Shown here: piece after piece, positions 8,480-19,611 of the stretch
Layout: the number at the start of each line of letters is the position of its first letter
Numbering within the stretch: the stretch's first letter is position 1
NCBI GenBank assembly: GCA_025210475.1
Contig: JAOARW010000121.1
Span: forward strand, 62,001 to 126,000
From: Carboxylicivirga sp.
GTDB taxonomy: Bacteria; Bacteroidota; Bacteroidia; Bacteroidales; Marinilabiliaceae
DNA: 64,000 nt
Reading direction: 5' to 3'
Translations under genes and position numbers: made by a program
Notes under the pieces: model-generated
Told to the model about the DNA's origin: nothing
Database searches by the model: none
The model's input: the letters and a program-made list of their open reading frames with translations, nothing else

Positions 8480-9007
8480 CTAGTCGAAATAATAAAGTTG
8501 AATGTCCTTTTTGAGTTGTTCTTTGGCTTTCAGTATGTAAAAGGTGGTTTCATTCACTCCTTTTTCCAAAATTACTTTAGATAAACTAATGGACGGAGAA
8601 TTCGGGTCTACTTCGGCTGATGATGTATTGATAAGTTTGATGACTTCATCTCGTGATTTGATAATTTTATCCCAGGTTTTTACCGGTAGGTAAACTTGCA
8701 TGGCAAAATTGTGTTCAAATTCCTGGCGAACCGTGTTTAGGAGTTTTTTTTGTAACTGTAAGCTGGTTAGGCCTGCAATGTTTTCTCTAAGTACCATTGT
8801 ATCGGGGTTGATTCGCTCCAGTAACAATGTTAGTCGCTCGTATGCCTGCAGTCGGGTTGGTATTAGTTCTTTGTATGTGCTGTTGGCTAACTCAAGTTCT
8901 TTAAGTTTTAGGTTGTGCTTTAAAAACCATCTTAGAATAATTAAGATGGGGATCGTTATAAGCAAGGTGAAACTTAATAGTTTGATAATTTCATCAAATT
9001 CAATCAT
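8480..9007 (-). CDS. Small single-pass membrane protein, Bacteroidota-type (DUF7935-like)
   Basis: A 175-residue protein with one N-terminal membrane helix (about residues 9-27, LLSFTLLITIPILIILRWFL) followed by a mostly helical cytosolic domain rich in Leu, Lys and Glu. It resembles a family of conserved Bacteroidota hypothetical proteins with the pattern LQAYERLTLLLERI and YLPVKTWDKI. I believe this is the DUF7935 group but cannot verify it. No catalytic motif is visible. It lies immediately upstream of the glycosyltransferase gene. The function is unknown. Confidence 0.75.
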   Translation of the reverse strand: MIEFDEIIKLLSFTLLITIPILIILRWFLKHNLKLKELELANSTYKELIPTRLQAYERLTLLLERINPDTMVLRENIAGLTSLQLQKKLLNTVRQEFEHNFAMQVYLPVKTWDKIIKSRDEVIKLINTSSAEVDPNSPSISLSKVILEKGVNETTFYILKAKEQLKKDIQLYYFD

Positions 9008-9173
9008 GTGTGTGAAATTTTGGCCTGTCAGTTATAAGGTATGTTAAATTGTAAAATAATAATTTACAAGCTTTGGTGTGGAAATCTAATTAATCCGAAA
9101 AAATATACGTTTTAAAAGTTTTTATGTGTAAGTAAAAAACATTAATTATTTAGAATCTATTTGATTTCATGTG

Positions 9174-9203
9174 TTGGTTGCTTATAAATTTTAACTAATT
9201 TTG
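9174..9203 (+). promoter_or_regulatory. Promoter of the aminotransferase gene
   Basis: TTG at 9174-9176 is followed after 19 bases by TAATTTTG (9196-9203), an exact TAnnTTTG -7 element. The predicted start near 9209 gives a leader of about 80 bases. Confidence 0.55.
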
Positions 9204-9290
9204 TTCCTATTCGATTGCAAGATATAAAATGTTTTGCAGAGCGATAAGTGGATAGAAAAATAAGTCGAAATTTGTAAAAGTGAGTTTTTG

Positions 9291-10490
9291 ATGAGTACAG
9301 ATGTTATTTCAAACAGGATTAAATCGTTATCTGAATCGCAGACCATTCAAATGAACCAGAAGAGTCGGGAGTTGCAGGAGAGCGGTGTAGATGTGATTAA
9401 CTTAACTCTAGGCGAACCTGATTTTAATACGCCTGAGCACATTAAAAACGCGGCTATTCAGGCTATTAATGATAATTTATCTCATTATCCTCCTGTGGCG
9501 GGGTTTCCGAAGTTAAAACAAGCCATTGCTGAAAAATTGGATAAGGATAATGGTTTGAAGTATGCTCCGGACCAAATTGTGGTTTCGGCAGGTGCCAAGC
9601 ACAGTTTGGCCAATGTATTACAATGTGTTGTGAATGCCGGCGATGAGGTTATTATTCCTGCTCCCTACTGGGTGAGCTATATTGAGCTGGTGAAGCTGGC
9701 CGAAGGTAAGCCGGTGATTGTTGAGGCAGGTGTTGATACCAAGTTTAAAATTACAGCTCAACAATTGAAGGATAGTATTACGCCTCAAACTAAAGCCATA
9801 TTGTTCAATTCGCCTTCAAACCCTACCGGTAGTGTTTACAGTTATGAAGAATTAAAAGCACTTGCAGAAGTGTTGGATAAACATCCGCATGTATATATCA
9901 TTTCTGACGAGATTTACGAGAAAATAAACTTTGTAGGTAAGCACGTTGGTTTGGCTGAGTTTGACTCCCTGAAAGAACGAACCATTGTGATTAATGGTGC
10001 TTCAAAAGGATATGCAATGACCGGATGGCGAATTGGTTACATTGCTGCTCCATTGGCGATAGCAAAGGCGGTAACTAAACTGCAGGGACAATTTACCTCT
10101 GGTGTATGTGCAATTGCTCAGGCTGCATCAATTCAGGCTTTTGTTGGTGATCAGGAATGTGTGGAAGATATGCGTTTAGCCTTTAATAAGCGTAGAGATT
10201 TAGTTCTTGATATTGTTAAAGATATAGATGGATTTAAGGTAGCTGTGCCGGATGGAGCTTTCTATATCTTCCCGGATATCAGCGCCTATTTTGGAAAAGG
10301 CGATGGGGAAGTAACCATTAATTCATCCATGGATATGAGTATGTATTTATTGGAGAAGGCTCATGTTGCATCTGTACCAGGTAGTGCTTTTGGTAGCGAA
10401 AATTGTGTGAGATTCTCCTATGCCGCTGCTGATGAATTGTTAGTCAAAGCATTTAATCGGGTTAAAGATGCATTGGCACGTTTGCAATAA
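9291..10490 (+). CDS. aspC: Class I aminotransferase (aspartate aminotransferase type)
   Basis: A PLP-dependent fold-type I aminotransferase of 399 residues, most like the Ib aspartate aminotransferases that link oxaloacetate/aspartate with glutamate. Visible signatures are the N-terminal NLTLGEPDFNTPEHI, the SxPSNPTG-type segment NSPSNPTGSVY, the DEIYE segment with its cofactor-binding Asp/Tyr, the Schiff-base lysine in NGASKGYAMTGWRIGY near residue 238, and the substrate-binding Arg in VRFSYAA near the C-terminus. I chose ATG 9291 over the TTG one codon earlier. The leader carries a good promoter. Exact substrate range is not certain; related enzymes also act on aromatic or prephenate substrates. 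Confidence 0.9.
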   Translation: MSTDVISNRIKSLSESQTIQMNQKSRELQESGVDVINLTLGEPDFNTPEHIKNAAIQAINDNLSHYPPVAGFPKLKQAIAEKLDKDNGLKYAPDQIVVSAGAKHSLANVLQCVVNAGDEVIIPAPYWVSYIELVKLAEGKPVIVEAGVDTKFKITAQQLKDSITPQTKAILFNSPSNPTGSVYSYEELKALAEVLDKHPHVYIISDEIYEKINFVGKHVGLAEFDSLKERTIVINGASKGYAMTGWRIGYIAAPLAIAKAVTKLQGQFTSGVCAIAQAASIQAFVGDQECVEDMRLAFNKRRDLVLDIVKDIDGFKVAVPDGAFYIFPDISAYFGKGDGEVTINSSMDMSMYLLEKAHVASVPGSAFGSENCVRFSYAAADELLVKAFNRVKDALARLQ

Positions 10491-10577
10491 CTGAAAGCAT
10501 AATAGATATAGGTTTTATATCCCATAAAAAAATTGTTTCTTTGGTTGGTAATTGTAATTGCCAACCATTGTTTTATT

Positions 10578-11309
10578 ATGAATAAACAACCAATTAAAAG
10601 CACAAATAGCGAAGGAAACATCATTGAGTTTAAAAATGCCTGTATCAGACAACAGGAGCATTTAATTTTGCAGGATGTAAACTTTACCATCCAACCGGGT
10701 GAGTTTGTCTATTTAATTGGTAAGGTCGGTAGTGGAAAGTCAAGCCTCTTAAAAACCATGTACAAAGAATTGCCATTGCAGGAAGGCTATGGCTTTGTGG
10801 CTGGTTATCCGATTAAAACCATCAAGAACAGTCAGGTGCCACTCTTGAGAAGGAAAATGGGAATTGTCTTTCAGGATTTTCAATTACTTTCGGATCGAAG
10901 TGTATACGATAATCTCATGTTTGTTTTGAAGGCCACCGGGTGGAAAAATAAAAAGGACATGGACAAGCGTATTCGTGATGTTCTGTCGCATGTGGATATG
11001 GTTCATAAAGGCTATAAAATGCCCCACCAGCTTTCAGGAGGTGAGCAGCAACGTATTGGTATCGCCCGTGCTTTGCTGAATTCGCCCGATCTGATATTGG
11101 CAGATGAGCCGACTGGAAACCTTGATCCTGACACCTCAGATGACCTGATGCACTTACTTAAGAAGATTTGTTTGTCGGGCAATACGGTGGTTATGGCTAC
11201 TCATAATTACAATTTACTTAAAAAATTTCCGGGGCGAACCATTCGTTGCGAGGACACGCGCTTGTTTGAATCAAAGCAAGAGGAGATTGACTTCAATCTG
11301 CTAGACTAA
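10578..11309 (+). CDS. ftsE: Cell-division ABC ATPase FtsE
   Basis: A 243-residue ABC ATPase of the FtsE type, the cytosolic partner of membrane protein FtsX, which activates peptidoglycan hydrolases at the division site. Motifs in order: Walker A GKVGSGKS (residues 48-55), Q-loop VFQDFQLL, signature LSGGEQQR, Walker [13 protein letters not shown] and switch His in ATHN. I chose ATG 10578. The longer reading frame from TTG 10533 adds a hydrophobic 15-residue extension foreign to the family. A GGTTGG/CCAACC inverted repeat lies in the leader just before the start. No ftsX is adjacent, and other small ABC ATPases (LolD type) are alternatives, but the short loop structure favours FtsE. Confidence 0.82.
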   Translation: MNKQPIKSTNSEGNIIEFKNACIRQQEHLILQDVNFTIQPGEFVYLIGKVGSGKSSLLKTMYKELPLQEGYGFVAGYPIKTIKNSQVPLLRRKMGIVFQDFQLLSDRSVYDNLMFVLKATGWKNKKDMDKRIRDVLSHVDMVHKGYKMPHQLSGGEQQRIGIARALLNSPDLILADEPTGNLDPDTSDDLMHLLKKICLSGNTVVMATHNYNLLKKFPGRTIRCEDTRLFESKQEEIDFNLLD

Positions 11310-11372
11310 ACTTATTTCGTTTAACTACTCGGAATATTTTGAATAAAGTGCTTACCTGCTTTATCGCTTATG

Positions 11373-11380
11373 TACTTTTG
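11373..11380 (+). promoter_or_regulatory. -7 element of the TPR/outer-membrane barrel operon
   Basis: TACTTTTG matches TAnnTTTG exactly and is the same octamer as in the rpoD promoter. A perfect 9-bp hairpin, CTTTTCAAT (11400-11408) with ATTGAAAAG (11413-11421), lies in the predicted leader before ATG 11466. Confidence 0.45.
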
Positions 11381-11465
11381 TTATCTTTATCACCCACAAC
11401 TTTTCAATAAAAATTGAAAAGATACGTTTTAATGGAAATAATCAATAATTAAAGGCCTTATCCAT

Positions 11466-14400
11466 ATGATGAGAAAAATTGCATTATTGCTTTTTGTCAG
11501 CCTGGTGCATTACTCTTTTGCACAACAATCACTAAAGTATGACTCGCCAAATAAATTATACGAGAAGGGTATGGAAATGTACCGACTCGGTAAGTACGGC
11601 TTGGCAAGAATAAACTTCAGTAAGTTCGTTGATGAAAATAAAGAAGGAAATTCTTCCTTGGTAGCTGAAGCGGCATATTTATCACGTCGTTGTGCGCAAA
11701 AGTTAGAGAATGATGATGTAGAGTATTTGTGGGAGAGTTACTTAAAGGAGTTTCCCTATAGTAATCGTGTTCATTATGCGCGTATGCATCTGGGAGATTA
11801 TTACAAAGATAAGCGTAAGTATAAGCAGGCCATACGTTGGTACGATCGCGTGAAAGCAAAGTCATTGGATGATGAAGCCCAGGTTGAGTATTACTTTTCG
11901 ACTGGTTATTCGCATTTTATGCTCGAAGATTACGATAAAGCATTGGTTAATTTTAATCGCATTAAAGGAAAAAGCGATAAATACAATTCTTCAGTTCAGT
12001 ACTATTATGCACACATTCAGTACGTAAAAGGTAATTACCAAACCGCTTTGGATGAATTTAAAGCTTTGGAAAATGATAAAGGCTTTAAAAAGGTCATTCC
12101 TTTTTATGTGGCTCAGATTCTGTATTTAAAGGAGGACTACAAAGGTGCCATAAAATACGCTGAACCAATGGCCAATGAAGGTACGCGCAAGCGTCAGGCC
12201 GATATGAACAGAATTATTGCCGATTCGTATTATGCTCAGGAGGAGTATGAAAAGTCCGGTGTGTTTTATAAAAAGGTAATTGAGTTAAGTGATAAGCCAT
12301 TAAGGGAAGATTTTTACCATTTAGGATTTGCCAATTACTTCATTAAAAATTACGAAGACGCCATTAAAGGTTTATCAAAAGTAACATCGGCCGAGGATGA
12401 GATGGCGCAAAATGCCTATTATCATTTAGGTGATTGTTACCTCAAGGTCAATGATAAAAAACGAGCACGTGTGGCATTTGAGGCCGCTTCGAAGTTTGAG
12501 TTTGATAAAACCATTCAGGAAGATGCATTTTTAAATTACATCAAGCTTAATTACGAGCTGTCGTTTTCGCCTTTTAACGAAATCATCAACTCATTTATGC
12601 GATTTATTGAGCTTTTCCCCAATAGCGAAAGGATTGATGAAGCATACGAATACCTAGGTAAAGCATTCTTAACAACAAAAAATTACCGGGAAGCTTTAGC
12701 TTCGATGGAGAAAATTCAGCGTAAAACGGGCGATGTTTATCGTGCCATCCAGCGTGTAGCCTATTACAGAGGGCTTGAGTTGTTTACCGATTTAAATTTC
12801 AACGAAGCGATTGAGTTTTTTGATTACAGTCTTAAATATGGCGAGTATGACAAGTCCTTGAAGATTGGGGCCTATTACTGGCGTGGCGAGGCTTATTACC
12901 GCAGTCATAATTACCCCAAGGCCATTCTCGATTTCAGAGAATACATTTATCAGCCGGGATCGTACGAGATGAAAGAATTTCCAATTGCGCATTATAACAT
13001 TGCCTATTCTTATTTCAAACAAAAAGAGTATAGCGAGGCTCAAAGTTGGTTTAGGAAATACATTAAGCTAACCGACGAAAGAGATCGTGCGATGCTGGGA
13101 GATGCTTACAATCGTACCGGCGATTGTTTCTATGTGGGACGACAGTTTTCTCAGGCAATTAAATATTATGAGCTGGCTTCTGCCATTCCTGAAGGATCAC
13201 CGGATTATGCTTTGTTTCAAAAAGCTTTTTGTCTGGGTTTGATGAGGCAATACGAGCAAAAGATCAATGTATTGGAAAATATGGTCAGTCGATATCCCGA
13301 ATCGCCATATGTCGACGATGCATTATACGAAACAGGAAGATCTTATGTGGCGGTGAATAATAACGACCGGGCCATATACTATTATAAATCAACCAAAGAA
13401 AAATATCCGAAAGGAAGTTATGCTAAAAAGGCGATGTTGCAACTTGGTTTGGTATACTACAACAGTAACGATAACCGTAACTCAATGACTTTCTATAAGC
13501 GCGTGGTGAATGAATTCCCAGGCACACCAGAGGCCGAGGATGCCTTAAATGGAATCAGAAATATCTACATGGATAATAACGATCTTAACGGCTACATGAA
13601 GTATACATCGTCATTAGGTTCGTTTGCACGTGTTGATGAAAGAGAGCAGGATAGTCTTACCTTTGTTTCGGCCGAGCGTTTTTACATGCAAAGTGATTGT
13701 TCGAGAGCTATCTCGCATTTTAAAAATTACCTGAATAAGTTTCCTGAAGGTAAATATGTTTTAAATGCACATTTTTATAAGGCCGATTGTCAATATAAAA
13801 CAGGAGCTTATTCCGAAGCCTTGAGCTCGTATGAATATGTGGCTGGTCGCGAGAGAAGCCTGTTTACGGAGGAAGCGCTGCTTCGTATGGGTGAGTTATT
13901 GTTCCAGCAGGAATCCTACGATAAGGCCTACGAAAGCTTCAATCGTTTGGAACTGGAAGCCGAAATTGCCGAAAATCGTTTAGAAGCTAAGATTGGTAAG
14001 ATGCGCTGTCTGGCAAATGTAGATAAGCCACAAGAATGTATTGGTGTTGCAGAGAATTTACTGGGAACATCCAAGTTGGCAGATGAAATTAAACGGGAGG
14101 CAATTTATAACATTGCCAAATCTTACGCGAAACTTGGCGATAACACAAAAGCTCTTGAAAACTATAAAATTGTAGCGGCCAACCCGAAGAGTATCGAAGG
14201 GGCTGAGGCCAAATACCAGGTTGCTCAGATTACCTATGACAATGGAGATTCCAATGGGGCCGAGAAGGTGATTTTTGATTTTATTGATAAAGGCACCTCA
14301 CACCAGTATTGGTTGGCACGAAGTTTTATTCTCCTGGCCGAGTTGTACAACGATCGTGGAGAAACTTTTCAGGCGATACAATATCTGCAGAGCATCAAAG

Positions 14401-14510
14401 ATAATTATGAGGGCGACGACGATATTGAGCAGCGTGTAGATGCTTATTTGAACAGCTGGAAAAGTAAAGAGCAAGAAAATGGGGTGTCAGATACCATTAA
14501 TGTAGGATAG
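11466..14510 (+). CDS. Large secreted TPR protein
   Basis: A 1014-residue protein with a cleavable signal peptide (MMRKIALLLFVSLVHYSFAQ, cut near residue 20) followed by more than 20 tetratricopeptide repeats, many of the YbgF/BamD style (for example YYYFSTGYSHFMLEDYDKA). It is predicted to be periplasmic or bound to the outer membrane as a scaffold. The adjacent gene encodes an outer-membrane barrel 24 bases downstream. This TPR-barrel arrangement recurs in Bacteroidota, so the two probably act together. Either of two adjacent ATG codons (11466 or 11469) could be the start. The role is not established. Confidence 0.85.
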   Translation: MMRKIALLLFVSLVHYSFAQQSLKYDSPNKLYEKGMEMYRLGKYGLARINFSKFVDENKEGNSSLVAEAAYLSRRCAQKLENDDVEYLWESYLKEFPYSNRVHYARMHLGDYYKDKRKYKQAIRWYDRVKAKSLDDEAQVEYYFSTGYSHFMLEDYDKALVNFNRIKGKSDKYNSSVQYYYAHIQYVKGNYQTALDEFKALENDKGFKKVIPFYVAQILYLKEDYKGAIKYAEPMANEGTRKRQADMNRIIADSYYAQEEYEKSGVFYKKVIELSDKPLREDFYHLGFANYFIKNYEDAIKGLSKVTSAEDEMAQNAYYHLGDCYLKVNDKKRARVAFEAASKFEFDKTIQEDAFLNYIKLNYELSFSPFNEIINSFMRFIELFPNSERIDEAYEYLGKAFLTTKNYREALASMEKIQRKTGDVYRAIQRVAYYRGLELFTDLNFNEAIEFFDYSLKYGEYDKSLKIGAYYWRGEAYYRSHNYPKAILDFREYIYQPGSYEMKEFPIAHYNIAYSYFKQKEYSEAQSWFRKYIKLTDERDRAMLGDAYNRTGDCFYVGRQFSQAIKYYELASAIPEGSPDYALFQKAFCLGLMRQYEQKINVLENMVSRYPESPYVDDALYETGRSYVAVNNNDRAIYYYKSTKEKYPKGSYAKKAMLQLGLVYYNSNDNRNSMTFYKRVVNEFPGTPEAEDALNGIRNIYMDNNDLNGYMKYTSSLGSFARVDEREQDSLTFVSAERFYMQSDCSRAISHFKNYLNKFPEGKYVLNAHFYKADCQYKTGAYSEALSSYEYVAGRERSLFTEEALLRMGELLFQQESYDKAYESFNRLELEAEIAENRLEAKIGKMRCLANVDKPQECIGVAENLLGTSKLADEIKREAIYNIAKSYAKLGDNTKALENYKIVAANPKSIEGAEAKYQVAQITYDNGDSNGAEKVIFDFIDKGTSHQYWLARSFILLAELYNDRGETFQAIQYLQSIKDNYEGDDDIEQRVDAYLNSWKSKEQENGVSDTINVG

Positions 14511-14534
14511 GATTTGAAAGAAAAAATTAAACAG

Positions 14535-16292
14535 ATGAAGTATTTCCTCACAATATTATCAATCGGTATAATTTCCGTTTTAAACATTGCAAATAGCCTG
14601 GCGCAGGAAAGCATTAATCAGGATGTGAAAGTGGTGAAGGCCTATACACCTACTGTATCGGATGCCTTTAAGATTAGTTATATGCCGATGCTCGATGATT
14701 CCACCTCGTATAATCCGCGATTCAATTATCGGATTTTGAGCACCTCGGTGGCGACCAATTACGAGCCTGCTTTATTGGCTCCAGCAAAGATTAATACACG
14801 ACGTCGGGAGTATCTGCATAAGTCCTACATAAAAGGGGGCGTTGGTAATTATAGCACTGTATTAGGTGAGCTGGGCTATAATATTCTGGAGAATGAAAAA
14901 TATGTTTTGGGCTTGAATATTGGCCATGTTAGCTCATTTGGTGACATCACACTGGAAGATGATGAAACGGCTGATGCGCCATATGGTGATACATGGGCAA
15001 TGGCCGACTTCAAACATTTTTTCGATGATAAAACCCTGAGCGTTAATATTGATTTTCTTCACAATACCTATCGCTATTATGGTTTTCAAACGCTGAGTAC
15101 GGATAACGCTTACTGGGTACCATCCGGGGAAGAATCTGGAGAGATTGTTCCGGGTAGTAACCTGATGCTGGACAACAAACAACGATTATCGGGTTTCAAG
15201 GCTGGTATTAGTCTGGCTAATAATGAAACGGCTGAACGCAAAACGAAGTATTCGGCCAATGCAGGTATTGATGCCTATGGAAATAAAACCGGAGTAAGCC
15301 AGTTGGGGTTTCTTATCGGGGGTAAGGTTTATCGCCCAATAAACAATATGGCGCTTGAATTGGATGGTTTAATCGAGACTTATAAAACCAGTGTTCCTGG
15401 CAACATAGGACCAATGTATGATTTTAATGATCGCTCACAAACACTTATTAAAGTCAATCCATCCCTGAATTTCAATTTTGATCGGGCATCCTTAAAAGTG
15501 GGAATGTTGATTGCCGGTGTTATCGACACGCAAGGCGATGAGTTTTATCTGACGCCTGACATCCTTGGAGAATTAACTGTTGCGGAAGGGATTGCTTCCA
15601 TTTATGGAGGTGTTACTGGTCGGGTTAACTTAAATGATTACCGCACCATGCAATACGAAAACGTGTTTGCTTCGGCCGATGTGAATGTAAAATCATCGGT
15701 ATATGGTTTAAATATGATTGCCGGTATTAAAGGTAACTTTAGTTCATCTACTTCGTTTGCTGCCGGAGTTGAGTATGGCTTTTTCAATAATGAGCATTTT
15801 TGGGTGAATAAAGGCTACCAGGTGTCACCAAAAATTGGGGATTACCATTATTCAAACCTGTTTGATGTAGCCTACGACGATGGTTCATTGCTAAAGGTAA
15901 AGGGAGAGTTGTTGTTTAAGCCCAAAACGGGTGTGGAGATTGAGTTAAATGGCGCTTATTATGGCTGGAATCTGGATGATTTAAAAGAGGCCTGGCACAT
16001 GCCTGAAGTAGAATTTGGTGTTGAAGCCAATTTTAATATTCTGAAGAATTTATTTACTTCGGCAGGAGTTAAATATTTAGGTGAGCGATCGGCTTTAGAT
16101 GTTTCTTCCCAGGATCAGGTTAAGCAATTAAAAGGCATTGTAGATGTTAATTTTGGTGGCGAATACTATTTCAGTAAGCAATGGTCATTCTGGGCTTCGA
16201 TCAATAATTTGGCGGCCTCTAAATACTATAAATGGAATGGTTATCCAATGCAAGGTTTAAATGTCAAAGCAGGGGTTGTTTACTCATTTTAA
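14535..16292 (+). CDS. Outer-membrane beta-barrel protein, TonB-receptor-like barrel
   Basis: A 585-residue protein with a signal peptide (MKYFLTILSIGIISVLNIAN, then SLAQ) and a short periplasmic segment containing VKVVKAYTPTVSDAFK. A long series of amphipathic beta strands rich in Gly, Asn, Tyr and Phe follows, ending in KAGVVYSF, a typical outer-membrane terminal aromatic. It resembles the barrel part of TonB-dependent receptors without a plug domain. I chose ATG 14535 because it directly precedes the signal peptide; the longer frame begins at TTG 14514. It is the second gene of the TPR-barrel operon and is closed by a strong hairpin. The substrate is unknown. Confidence 0.82.
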   Translation: MKYFLTILSIGIISVLNIANSLAQESINQDVKVVKAYTPTVSDAFKISYMPMLDDSTSYNPRFNYRILSTSVATNYEPALLAPAKINTRRREYLHKSYIKGGVGNYSTVLGELGYNILENEKYVLGLNIGHVSSFGDITLEDDETADAPYGDTWAMADFKHFFDDKTLSVNIDFLHNTYRYYGFQTLSTDNAYWVPSGEESGEIVPGSNLMLDNKQRLSGFKAGISLANNETAERKTKYSANAGIDAYGNKTGVSQLGFLIGGKVYRPINNMALELDGLIETYKTSVPGNIGPMYDFNDRSQTLIKVNPSLNFNFDRASLKVGMLIAGVIDTQGDEFYLTPDILGELTVAEGIASIYGGVTGRVNLNDYRTMQYENVFASADVNVKSSVYGLNMIAGIKGNFSSSTSFAAGVEYGFFNNEHFWVNKGYQVSPKIGDYHYSNLFDVAYDDGSLLKVKGELLFKPKTGVEIELNGAYYGWNLDDLKEAWHMPEVEFGVEANFNILKNLFTSAGVKYLGERSALDVSSQDQVKQLKGIVDVNFGGEYYFSKQWSFWASINNLAASKYYKWNGYPMQGLNVKAGVVYSF

Positions 16293-16334
16293 TAGCTCAT
16301 AATTACATAGAAAAATTTACACATAATTGCAGTT

Positions 16335-16373
16335 AAAAATCATCATTTATTCTCTTAATAAATGATGATTTTT
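16335..16373 (+). terminator. 17-bp perfect hairpin between the barrel gene and gyrB
   Basis: AAAAATCATCATTTATT (16335-16351) pairs perfectly with its complement at 16357-16373 around a 5-base CTCTT loop. The 3' arm ends in a T run, so it can end transcription from the barrel gene. It ends 3 bases before the gyrB -7 element, so it occupies that promoter's upstream region. Confidence 0.75.
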
Positions 16374-16375
16374 GC

Positions 16376-16383
16376 TATATTTG
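16376..16383 (+). promoter_or_regulatory. gyrB promoter -7 element
   Basis: TATATTTG is an exact TAnnTTTG match 72 bases before the gyrB ATG. Its -33 region coincides with the upstream terminator stem, and no TTTG stands at the normal spacing. Confidence 0.55.
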
Positions 16384-16385
16384 TG

Positions 16386-18420
<2,035 letters not shown>

Positions 18421-18443
18421 GTAACGCAAGCATATAATTATAA

Positions 18444-18471
18444 AAGAGCTCCAATTAGGGGCTCTTTTTTT
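18444..18471 (+). terminator. gyrB terminator
   Basis: AGAGCTCC pairs with GGGGCTCT (one G-T pair) around an AATTA loop and is followed by a long T run, 24 bases after the gyrB stop. Confidence 0.75.
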
Positions 18472-18553
18472 ATGACTTGTTTTGGAAATGTACTGCATTG
18501 GACGAAAACCGTATAGCATAGGTGAAATCGTCTAGTGCTAATTATTTTAAGGA

Positions 18554-19339
18554 TTAAACTTCAATTGTGCCGCTGAAGACAAATGTCGCGGGTCCCTCCA
18601 GCCAGATGTCCTGAAACAGATCATTTTGTTTTGAGAAGAAAACCCTAAGTTTGCCGCCCATTACATTAATATTGAAATCAGAATATTTTGGTTCCTTTAA
18701 ATGAGAGGCAATAGCACAGGCTACAACACCGGTTCCACATGCCAGTGTTTCATCCTCCACGCCACGTTCATAGGTGCGTACCGTAATTTCATTAACACCA
18801 TTAAAGTTTACAAAGTTTACATTGGTGCCACCAGGTGAATAGAGTTCTGAATGACGAATTGTTCGCCCTTCTTTAACTATATCAACTTGTTTAACGTCAT
18901 CGACAAACTGCACGTGATGGGGAGAACCGGTATCAAGAAAAGTATGAGCATCGCCCAAAGTAATTTTGTCAACATCAATCATTTTTAAAGTAACAATGCC
19001 ATCATCATAACTGGCATGGTGTTCGCCATCAACAGCCATAAACTTAAAAGCGTCGGGCGTTTTTACCACACCTTCATGAACAGCAAAGGCAGCAATACAT
19101 CGTCCTCCATTACCGCACATTGATGCTTCACGACCATCGCTGTTAAAATACCGCATGGTAAAGTCTAATGTTGGATGATCTTCCAGAAGCATCAATCCAT
19201 CACCTCCTACTCCAAACCGTCTGTCGCATAGCCTTTCGATTAACTGGATGTTTTTTGAATCAAATTGCCCGTTGCGGTTATCTATTATAACAAAGTCGTT
19301 ACCTGTACCCTGATATTTATAAAATGAAATGGCCTTCAT
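18554..19339 (-). CDS. dapF: Diaminopimelate epimerase
   Basis: Converts LL- to meso-diaminopimelate for lysine and peptidoglycan synthesis, by a two-cysteine mechanism without cofactor. The 261-residue protein carries both catalytic cysteines in their signatures: Cys75 in ASMCGNGGRC and Cys201 in ETLACGTGVVACA. The substrate-binding start KYQGTGNDFVIID and the GGDGLM motif are also present. It stands alone on the minus strand, convergent with gyrB and divergent from the DegQ-type protease gene. An exact minus-strand -7 match, TATTTTTG at 19405-19398, lies about 60 bases upstream of the ATG. Confidence 0.95.
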   Translation of the reverse strand: MKAISFYKYQGTGNDFVIIDNRNGQFDSKNIQLIERLCDRRFGVGGDGLMLLEDHPTLDFTMRYFNSDGREASMCGNGGRCIAAFAVHEGVVKTPDAFKFMAVDGEHHASYDDGIVTLKMIDVDKITLGDAHTFLDTGSPHHVQFVDDVKQVDIVKEGRTIRHSELYSPGGTNVNFVNFNGVNEITVRTYERGVEDETLACGTGVVACAIASHLKEPKYSDFNINVMGGKLRVFFSKQNDLFQDIWLEGPATFVFSGTIEV

Positions 19340-19611
19340 TGTTTCTCTTGTTTGTTAATACGATGTAAACAATTGACAAATCGTCTTGTTTAGCTTACAA
19401 AAATAAGTTGATATGGCAGAATTCCCTTAAAGTTTGGCAAAAAAACGTTAAGGTCAAGTTAAAGTTGATATGTGGTATAATTATTGAATCTTTAGAATTT
19501 GTATCTTACATTAAGTGGATATAAAAAATGTTAAAAATCAATTTATAGCTAGCACATCAACGATGATAATTGATTTTTAAACCTAACAATAACACGTAAA
19601 AGATTAATGAT

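Noticed and set aside
9288-9290. TTG start for the aminotransferase
   Set aside because: An ATG follows immediately at 9291 and matches the family start.
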